Origin: Beijerinckiaceae bacterium | Lineage (GTDB): Bacteria > Pseudomonadota > Alphaproteobacteria > Rhizobiales > Beijerinckiaceae | Assembly (NCBI GenBank): GCA_947455285.1 | Contig: CANGOK010000073.1 | Span: 1 to 12,451 of the forward strand | Direction: 5' to 3' | Length of the DNA stretch: 12,451 nt | Shown: piece after piece, positions 6,430 through 12,451 of the stretch | How positions within the stretch are numbered: position 1 is the stretch's first letter | Layout of the letters: the number at the start of each line of letters is the position of its first letter | Notes under the pieces: model-generated | Told to the model about the DNA's origin: nothing | Databases searched by the model: none | What the model saw: only the letters and a program-made list of their open reading frames with translations | Made by a program: the position numbers and the translations under genes

Positions 6430-6576
6430 TCTCTCCCCCTTGAGGGGAGAGATTAGAGAGTGGGGGTCGTGAGGCCTTTGCAGGTTAGCGCGTTTGCAAC
6501 TGCGCTCATGACCCTGCATGCGCAGACCCCCACCCCGTCCGCTCAAGCGGCCGACCCTCCCCACAAGGGGGAGGGT
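6430..6576. repeat. Intergenic mosaic of inverted repeats between convergent genes
   Basis: Nested palindromes fill this gap. TCTCTCCCC at 6430-6438 pairs with GGGGAGAGA at 6444-6452. GTGGGGGTC at 6460-6468 pairs at a distance with GACCCCCAC at 6525-6533, enclosing a weaker stem formed by TGCAGG (6479-6484) and CCTGCA (6513-6518), with AGCGC/GCGCT inside it. ACCCTCCCC at 6554-6562 pairs with GGGGAGGGT at 6568-6576. The pattern of C-run/G-run hairpins framing a longer stem resembles the dispersed palindromic intergenic elements common in rhizobial-type genomes. Copy number in this genome cannot be seen from one window. Placed between converging genes, it probably also stops transcription from both sides. 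Confidence 0.7.
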
Positions 6577-6583
6577 ATTTAAA
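6554..6583. terminator. Probable bidirectional terminator hairpin
   Basis: A 9-bp perfect stem (6554-6562 with 6568-6576) is followed on the + strand by TATTTAAAA. On the - strand it lies just after the stop codon of the hydrolase gene at 6585. It is the best terminator candidate for the Anbu operon and, read the other way, for the hydrolase gene. Confidence 0.45.
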
Positions 6584-6584
6584 A

Positions 6585-7433
6585 TCAATGCTTGCCCAAA
6601 AACTCCAGCAGCCGCGCCGTCGTCGGCTCTTCGGTTTGCTGGGCCACCGGAACATCCCAATATTCCGAATTCGGGAAACATTCCTGCAGATAGCGCGCGG
6701 CGGAGGTCGCGTGCGAGGCGTCGGAGCCGGGGACGACGAGCGCGGGCAGCGTACAGCGCAGCATGTCCTCGGGCTCGGCGCCCGGCGCCGTGTCACGATC
6801 GAACATGGTGCGCGCCCAGCCCTGAACGACGAGCTTGTAGGCGTCGACATCTAGCTTGGCATAGGCCGACGCGAAGGCTTCGTCGATCTTGATGACGGAA
6901 GCCCAAGGTCCGCCGCGCGGATCGGTTCCGAAGGCCTTTCCGTCCTTACGCACGAGATCCACCACCGCCTGCATTCCGTTCTGATGAACGAAGGCGAGAT
7001 GTTCGGCGAAACGCATCTGGCCCGCGAGGCGATATTTCGCGCCGCCAACAGGCCAGAACAGGACGAGGCTCGACACGCGTTCAGGATGCATCACGCCCAT
7101 GAGCGCGACAGGGCTGCAACCCATGCAGCCGCCCATCATATGGGCCTTCTCGACGCCCAGATGATCGAGCAGCGCAATCGCTTGGCGCACATAATGCGCG
7201 TAGGTGATGCGCTCCACGCGCCCGCCCGACTGGCCGCATTCGCGCCGATCAAACAAGATCAACTGATGATGCTTGCTCAGATTGTCGACCGGCTTGATCT
7301 TGGCGTAGACGCCCTGCGTCGACCATTTCTCAATGGTCGCATCAAAGCCGCCCGGCGCGAACATGAGGATGGGCGAGCCGGAGCCGACCACCTCATAGCG
7401 GGTCTCGATGCCGTCCAGAACGACCTTCGGCAT
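6585..7433 (-). CDS. Alpha/beta hydrolase-fold protein with Cys at the nucleophile position
   Basis: The 282-residue protein has the alpha/beta hydrolase fold. It shows an oxyanion-side loop (MFAPGGFD, 24-31), the strand-turn LILFDRRECGQSG (58-70) typical of the family, and a nucleophile elbow HMMGGCMGCSP at 98-108. The elbow reads Gly-Gly-Cys-Met-Gly, so Cys103 replaces the usual Ser. The acid is probably Asp238 in VVPGSDASH. The usual catalytic His near the C-terminus is not evident: the corresponding region reads PVAQQTEEPTTARLLEFL, and His241 lies just after the Asp. Catalysis may therefore be unusual or absent. The start at 7433 lies 6 bp after the stop of the PanB-like gene, so the two are cotranscribed and probably act in one pathway. 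No signal peptide is visible. Substrate unknown; the fold call is firm. Confidence 0.8.
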   Translation of the reverse strand: MPKVVLDGIETRYEVVGSGSPILMFAPGGFDATIEKWSTQGVYAKIKPVDNLSKHHQLILFDRRECGQSGGRVERITYAHYVRQAIALLDHLGVEKAHMMGGCMGCSPVALMGVMHPERVSSLVLFWPVGGAKYRLAGQMRFAEHLAFVHQNGMQAVVDLVRKDGKAFGTDPRGGPWASVIKIDEAFASAYAKLDVDAYKLVVQGWARTMFDRDTAPGAEPEDMLRCTLPALVVPGSDASHATSAARYLQECFPNSEYWDVPVAQQTEEPTTARLLEFLGKH

Positions 7434-7439
7434 GGCGGC

Positions 7440-8249
7440 TCAGCCCTTGATCTGCTTGCCCGCGCGGGCGTCGGCGATGAGCGTCTGGAACGCGTCGAGC
7501 GTGGCGCGAGCGCCGTTGAAATAGGTGTCGGCCTTGGAGTCGATCCACTTCTCGGCGTAGCCGATGGCGGTGTGAGCGAGGCGCACGCGCCCGTCGAGCC
7601 ACGGCCCGCCGCCAAAGCCGCCGATCACCGGAATGGAGACAGCCTCGCAGACGGCCTTGCCCGCCACGGGGCCGGAGTTGGTGAAGTCCAGCATGGCGGC
7701 GCCGGCAGCTTCCAGCATCTTGGCTTCTTCAACCAGCTTCGCCGCGGCTTCCGCGGTCGCCATGGCGGCGGCGGAGTTCTGGGAGCTATAGGGAATGCCG
7801 TATTTCAGCGCGGTCTGGGGCGTCAGGCCGAACTGCGCGAAGACCGGAATGCCCGCGCGGGTCAGCGCCGTCACGGCCTCGGGATAGTCAGCCGCGCCAT
7901 CGAGCTTGATCATGTCGGCGCCGCCTTCCTTGACGATGCGCACGGCGGCCCGCAGCGTGGTATCCATGCCTTCCTGCACGGGGCCATAGGGCATGTCGCA
8001 GATCAGCATGGCGCGCTTGGCGGCGCGGCGCACGGCCTTGCAGCAGATGAGGATCTCATCCAGCGTCACTTCGAGCGGATTGGCGTGGCCCCAGAGGTTG
8101 ACGCCGACGCTGTCGCCGATGACGAGGAAGTCAGCGCCCGCGCGCTCGGCGATGAGGCCGATCTGGTAGTCCCAGGCAACGAAGCCGACGCTCTTCTGGC
8201 CATCCCGCTTCATCTGCTGGAGAACTGGAACTGTGACGGAATCGCTCAT
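7440..8249 (-). CDS. Divergent PanB-like (ketopantoate hydroxymethyltransferase family) protein
   Basis: This 269-residue protein has the PanB / PEP-mutase-like barrel pattern: FVAWDYQIGLIAERAGADFLVIGDSVG (23-49), VTLDEI (61-66), ICDMPYG (83-89), MIKLDGAADY (113-122), AGIPVFAQFGLTPQ (132-145) and IPVIGGFGGG with DGRV (206-222). True PanB transfers a hydroxymethyl group from methylene-tetrahydrofolate to ketoisovalerate. Metal-binding Asp46 and Asp85 are kept, but the third ligand, Glu in KxEGG, is Asp117; the conserved His before GLTPQ is Gln139; and the catalytic Glu position seems to be Asp188 (AMLDFTNSG). No panC or panD lies nearby. These changes suggest a different aldol-type or lyase reaction. 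The start at 8249 is supported by GAGGAA (8255-8260, - strand). It pairs with the hydrolase gene downstream. A pipeline would call it panB; I would not. Confidence 0.75.
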   Translation of the reverse strand: MSDSVTVPVLQQMKRDGQKSVGFVAWDYQIGLIAERAGADFLVIGDSVGVNLWGHANPLEVTLDEILICCKAVRRAAKRAMLICDMPYGPVQEGMDTTLRAAVRIVKEGGADMIKLDGAADYPEAVTALTRAGIPVFAQFGLTPQTALKYGIPYSSQNSAAAMATAEAAAKLVEEAKMLEAAGAAMLDFTNSGPVAGKAVCEAVSIPVIGGFGGGPWLDGRVRLAHTAIGYAEKWIDSKADTYFNGARATLDAFQTLIADARAGKQIKG

Positions 8250-8313
8250 GGGGTTTCCTCAATGCTTCGCCGAGGCGGGGTTAGTGCGTGCCGGCGAACG
8301 CCGACGGTTAAGT

Positions 8314-8344
8314 GTTATTGCACCGGGGGTTCGACGCGCGTCAA
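8314..8344 (-). promoter_or_regulatory. Candidate promoter for the PanB-like/hydrolase pair
   Basis: On the - strand TTGACG (8344-8339) is a near-consensus -35 box, and AATAAC (8319-8314) could serve as a -10 box with a long 19-bp spacer. It lies directly after the aapP stop codon in the 96-bp gap, so the pair may be transcribed on its own. The long spacer keeps confidence low. Confidence 0.25.
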
Positions 8345-8345
8345 C

Positions 8346-9110
<765 letters not shown>

Positions 9111-9118
9111 GATTGATC

Positions 9119-10249
9119 CTATCTCTTGCGACCGGCCGCCAGCCGACGCTCCATCATGAGTGAATAGCGCGACATGCCGAAACAGAAGACCCAGTAGAAG
9201 GCGCCCGCGAACAGATAGCCTGTCGTCGAGATCGTCGGCCCCGCCCATGCCGGATCAAGCCGCGCCGTCTCGACCGTGCGCAGGAAATCGGGAATGCCGA
9301 CCACGGCCACAAGCGTCGTGTCCTTGAAGAGGCCGATGAAGATGCCGACGATGCCGGGGATCACCACTGTGAGCGCCTGCGGCAGGATGATCAGCCGCAT
9401 CATGCTCCAGTAGCTCAGGCCCAGCGCCATCGCGCCCTCGGTCTGCCCCTTGGGGATCGCCTGCAAGCCCGCGCGCACGATCTCGGCCATATAGGCGCTG
9501 GCGAAGAGCGACACGCCAACGAGCGGGCGCACCAGCCGATCAGGCGACCAGCTTGCGGGCACGAAAAGCGGGAGCATGGTGTTGGCCATGAAGAGCACGG
9601 TGATGAAGGGCACGCCGCGCACGAATTCGATGAATAGCGTCGCGAAGAAGCGCACCACCGGCAGGCGCGAACGCCGCCCCAGCGCGAGCAGCACACCGCC
9701 CGGCAATGAGAAGACGATGCCAACCGTAGCAACGATCATGCTGAGGAAAATGCCGCCCCATAGATCAGTCGGCGCCTTGGGCAAGCCCAGAGCCTCCGAT
9801 CCATGCAGCAGCAAGAGCGACGCCACGGGATAGGCGATGAAGAACAGCGCGGCGCCGAGCCCCTTGCGCGCCGCGCCCGGCCATAGCAACCACGCCGCGA
9901 GCACTGCGCCCATGGCGAGGCACAGATTGACCCGCCAAACCATCTCGCGCGGATAGGACGCGTAAAGGAAGAAATCGAGCTTGCGGGCGATGAAGGACCA
10001 GCAGGCGCCCGCGCCAGGCGCACGACAGGCGACACCATCGGGCGAGGTCCAGACCGCGTCGATGATGAAGTAACGAACCAGCCCCGGCGTAACCCAGACG
10101 AGGAAGGCGAGCCCCACCAGCGTGAAGAGCGCCGACCCCGGCCCCGCCAGCATGTTCTGCTGCACCCATTTCACCGCGCCGCCCGCAAAGACAGGAGGCG
10201 GGAGGACGGGGCTGGGCTCAGTGCGCAGGAAGGCCTTGTGCTGGTCCAT
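9119..10249 (-). CDS. aapM: AapM, permease subunit of a polar amino-acid ABC transporter
   Basis: A 376-residue membrane permease of the HisMQ type, in the long form found in Aap/Bzt transporters. Several hydrophobic segments are visible, for example residues 38-55, 108-123, 131-149, 167-190, 205-228, 245-258, 289-307 and 345-360. The cytoplasmic EAA loop that contacts AapP runs from 255 to 277 (AEIVRAGLQAIPKGQTEGAM and following), ending in the conserved ALGL. Upstream, FIEFVRGVPFITVLF is another PAAT permease hallmark. With AapQ it forms the channel for amino acids. Its ATG follows the aapQ stop codon with no intervening base (stop 10250-10252, start 10247-10249), indicating tight coupling. 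The length is close to that expected for AapM. It acts in the cytoplasmic membrane. Confidence 0.92.
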   Translation of the reverse strand: MDQHKAFLRTEPSPVLPPPVFAGGAVKWVQQNMLAGPGSALFTLVGLAFLVWVTPGLVRYFIIDAVWTSPDGVACRAPGAGACWSFIARKLDFFLYASYPREMVWRVNLCLAMGAVLAAWLLWPGAARKGLGAALFFIAYPVASLLLLHGSEALGLPKAPTDLWGGIFLSMIVATVGIVFSLPGGVLLALGRRSRLPVVRFFATLFIEFVRGVPFITVLFMANTMLPLFVPASWSPDRLVRPLVGVSLFASAYMAEIVRAGLQAIPKGQTEGAMALGLSYWSMMRLIILPQALTVVIPGIVGIFIGLFKDTTLVAVVGIPDFLRTVETARLDPAWAGPTISTTGYLFAGAFYWVFCFGMSRYSLMMERRLAAGRKR

Positions 10250-11671
10250 CTATCGCTCCGCCCATGCCGTGCGGCGCGCATAAAGGGCCATGAGGCCCGA
10301 TGTCGCCAGGGATATCGCGAGATAGACCGCCATGGTGACGGCGATGACCTGAACCGCCGCGCCCGTTTGATTGAGCACGGTTCCCATGAAGACCTGCACG
10401 AGATCGGGATAGCCGATGAAGACGGCGAGCGAGGAGTTCTTCGTCAGGTTGAGATATTGATTGGTGAGCGGCGGCAGGATCACGCGCATGGCTTGCGGCA
10501 GCACCACGAGGCGCAGCGTTGGACCCGCGCGCAGACCCAGCGCATGAGCGGCCTCGCTCTGTCCCTTGGCGACCGATTGCACGCCCGCGCGCACCTCTTC
10601 GGCGATGAAGGCGGCGGTATAGAGGGACAGGCCCAGCAGCAGCGCGACGAACTCAGGCGAGACCCTCAAACCACCCTGAAAATTGAACCCGCGCAGAACC
10701 GGATAATCCAAGGTCACGGGACCACCCGTCGCCACGAAGGCGAGCAGCGGCAGGCCGAGGATCAGCGCAAGGCTCACCAGCCCCACCTGGCTTTGCGCGC
10801 CGCTCAAGGCCTGCCTGCGCCGCGCCCACCATGTGAAGGCGATGCTGAGCGCCACCGCGACCGACAAAGCCGCCAGCACCCAGTCAAAGCCCGGCTCAAA
10901 ACGCGGCTCAGGGATCAGCAGGCCGCGATTGTTGAGGTAGACGCCCGCAGGCCCGCCCCAGTGCAACAGTCCGCCGCCCGGCGCGCCGATGAAGGCCGAA
11001 GCGCCGAAGAGCAAGGCGATGAGCGCGACGAGCCAGCCAAGGGCGGCGCCGACGGAGGCCAACACCTCTCCAGCATCATCCTCATTGCGGGCTCGGGCGA
11101 AACGCCCGGCGAGATAAGCCCCGCCAGCCGCAACCAAAGCCAGCGCGAGGGACGCCGTATCCGGCCACGTCAGCGCCACCGAAGGCATGGCCAGCGAAGC
11201 GCGGGGCGCTGGAAGCGGGCTCAGGATGGCGTTGTACCAGAACAGCAGTTGCAGCAGCAGCGGCACATTGCGCAGGGTCTCGACATAGATCGACGCGAAT
11301 GTGCGCGCGGCCCAGTTCGCCGACAGGCGCATGACGCCGAGTATGAAACCGAGAAGGGTAGCGACCACGACGCCAATCGCCGCGACGAGCAGCGTATTCA
11401 GCAGCCCGACCCAGAAGGCCTTTCCATAGGTGGAGAGCGAGGAATAGGCGATCAGGGTCTGGTTGACGTCAAAACCGGAGGTGCGGTCCCAGAAATCAAA
11501 ATTCGTGGGAATGCCGCGCGCGCGCATATTGGTGGCGGCGTTGTCCACCGCCATCCAGAGCAGGGACAGGACGCAAAGCGCCGTGACCGCCTGCACCACG
11601 AGCCCGCGAAAGCGCGGGTCGTGCAGCAGCGGAACCTGCGGCCTCTCAGCCCCCTGTTCGCCGCTGCTCAT
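10250..11671 (-). CDS. aapQ: AapQ, permease subunit of a polar amino-acid ABC transporter, with a hydrophobic insertion
   Basis: This 473-residue permease has the AapQ plan: N-terminal membrane helix (about 24-41), the NFDFWDRTSGFDV stretch (57-69), helices around 88-113, the VETLRNVPLLLQLLFWYNAIL segment (130-150), and the EAA loop EEVRAGVQSVAKGQSEAAHALG (358-379) followed by LPQAMRVILPPLTNQYLNL. It pairs with AapM in the cytoplasmic membrane. It is longer than AapQ proteins as I recall them (about 400 residues). The excess lies between LPAPR (153-157) and LNNRGL (246-251), which normally sit close together. The insertion contains two extra hydrophobic stretches (about 171-189 and 205-228) joined by a charged loop (RFARARNEDDAGE). 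The start at 11671 lies 21 bp after the aapJ stop. Confidence 0.9.
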   Translation of the reverse strand: MSSGEQGAERPQVPLLHDPRFRGLVVQAVTALCVLSLLWMAVDNAATNMRARGIPTNFDFWDRTSGFDVNQTLIAYSSLSTYGKAFWVGLLNTLLVAAIGVVVATLLGFILGVMRLSANWAARTFASIYVETLRNVPLLLQLLFWYNAILSPLPAPRASLAMPSVALTWPDTASLALALVAAGGAYLAGRFARARNEDDAGEVLASVGAALGWLVALIALLFGASAFIGAPGGGLLHWGGPAGVYLNNRGLLIPEPRFEPGFDWVLAALSVAVALSIAFTWWARRRQALSGAQSQVGLVSLALILGLPLLAFVATGGPVTLDYPVLRGFNFQGGLRVSPEFVALLLGLSLYTAAFIAEEVRAGVQSVAKGQSEAAHALGLRAGPTLRLVVLPQAMRVILPPLTNQYLNLTKNSSLAVFIGYPDLVQVFMGTVLNQTGAAVQVIAVTMAVYLAISLATSGLMALYARRTAWAER

Positions 11672-11692
11672 GCTCGCGCCCCCGCCTTTGCG

Positions 11693-12451
11693 TCAACGCA
11701 CCGGCGGCGCGTATTGCAGGCCGCCCTTGGACCAGAGGTTGTTGAGGCCGCGCTTGATCTTGAGCTTAGAGCCTTCGCCAACCGTGCGCTCGAAGCTCTC
11801 GCCGTAATTGCCGACATGCTTGACGATCCGGTAGGCCCAGTCCTTCGACAGGCCCATGCCCTTGCCGAAATCGCCCTCGACGCCGAGCAGACGGCGCACT
11901 TCGGGCATCTGCGACTTCATCTTCTCATCCACATTGGCCTTGGTGATCCCAAGCTCCTCGGCGTTCAACATGGCGAAATGGGTCCAGCGGATGATGTTGA
12001 ACCACTGAGCGTCGCCCTGCCGCACCGCCGGCGCGAGCGGCTCCTTGGAGATGATCTCAGGCAGGACGATCGTTTCGTCCGGGTTCACCAGCTTCAGCTT
12101 CTCGCTGTAGAGCTGGGAGACGTCGGTGGTGAAGGCGTCGCAGCGGCCGCTGTCATAGGCCTTGATCGCCTCGTCAGCCGTGGCGAAGGCGATGCCTTCG
12201 TACTTCATATTGTTCGAGCGGAAGAAGTCCGAGAGGTTCAGCTCGGTCGTGGTGCCCTGCTGCACGCAAACCGACGCCCCGTTCAGCTCCAGCGCCGAGG
12301 AGATGTTGTTCTTCTTGCGGGTCATGAAGCCCTGACCGTCGTAGTAATTGACGGCGCCGAAGTTCAGCCCAAGCTCGGCCTCGCGCGACTGGGTCCAGGT
12401 GCCGTTTCGGGCCAGCACATCGACCTCGCCTGATTGCAGCGCGGTGAAGCG
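11693..12451 (-). CDS. aapJ: AapJ, periplasmic amino-acid binding protein (N-terminus outside window)
   Basis: The frame is open to the right edge of the window, so this is the C-terminal 252 residues of a gene starting beyond 12451; a GTG near 12418 is internal. The first visible residues, RFTALQSGEVDVLARNGTWT, and the following SREAELGLNFGAVNYYDGQGFM match family 3 solute-binding proteins of the AapJ/BztA branch. Also seen are the GASVCVQQGTTTE segment, SGRCDAFTTDVSQLY with the hinge Asp, a Cys pair (GASVCV...GRCDAF) that may form a disulfide as in relatives, and the C-terminal WAYRIVKHVGNYGESFERTVG...RGLNNLW...GGLQYAPP typical of this branch. It delivers polar or general L-amino acids to AapQM in the periplasm. 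The signal peptide should lie outside the window, and the operon promoter too. Confidence 0.92.
   Translation of the reverse strand, partial: RFTALQSGEVDVLARNGTWTQSREAELGLNFGAVNYYDGQGFMTRKKNNISSALELNGASVCVQQGTTTELNLSDFFRSNNMKYEGIAFATADEAIKAYDSGRCDAFTTDVSQLYSEKLKLVNPDETIVLPEIISKEPLAPAVRQGDAQWFNIIRWTHFAMLNAEELGITKANVDEKMKSQMPEVRRLLGVEGDFGKGMGLSKDWAYRIVKHVGNYGESFERTVGEGSKLKIKRGLNNLWSKGGLQYAPPVR

Noticed and set aside
6430..6576. CRISPR-like array or attachment site
   Set aside because: The repeats are inverted rather than direct, unequal in spacing, and no cas or integrase gene is present.
6259..6681. - strand frame running through the intergenic repeat
   Set aside because: The sequence is just translation of the palindromic G/C runs plus the reverse of the Anbu gene end.
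10238..12433. Very long open frame (731 codons) on the + strand opposite aapQ and aapJ
   Set aside because: It is a high-GC antisense shadow. The translation is rich in Arg, Gln, His and Ala with no domain pattern, while the - strand carries clear transporter proteins.

Overview
The window comes from a high-GC alphaproteobacterium, most likely Hyphomicrobiales (Rhizobiales). This rests on the strong GC bias at third codon positions, a rhizobial-type aapJQMP amino-acid transporter, an Anbu gene cluster of the kind common in that order, and palindromic G/C-rich intergenic repeats. No rRNA, tRNA, CRISPR array or insertion sequence was seen.

Layout. The left part (1-2210, + strand) is a patchwork. 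It holds the C-terminal end of a periplasmic-type solute-binding protein cut by the window edge, then a RelB/DinJ-like antitoxin and YafQ-like toxin pair preceded by a perfect 28-bp palindrome, then a monocistronic gene related to 4,5-dihydroxyphthalate decarboxylase / NMT1-like binding proteins that ends in a strong hairpin.

The centre (2397-6408, + strand) is a compact four-gene operon: circularly permuted ATP-grasp protein, alpha-E protein, transglutaminase-fold protein, and Anbu, a proteasome-beta-like Thr protease. The likely theme is ATP-dependent synthesis of an amide or peptide product, with transglutaminase-like processing and a dedicated self-compartmentalised hydrolase. The natural substrate is, to my knowledge, unknown. 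This is the most interesting system in the window.

The operon converges on the right-hand - strand genes across 6409-6584, a mosaic of three inverted repeats that can terminate transcription from both sides.

The right part (6585-12451, - strand) reads leftward as aapJ (partial, cut by the window), aapQ, aapM, aapP, then after a 96-bp gap a divergent PanB-like enzyme and an alpha/beta hydrolase-fold protein. The four aap genes form a complete polar amino-acid ABC importer apart from the missing aapJ N-terminus. AapQ carries an unusual hydrophobic insertion. The last two genes form a tight pair, and both show substitutions at expected catalytic positions, which suggests a specialised reaction rather than pantothenate synthesis.

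Family identifications rest on motif recognition by eye, without database searches.
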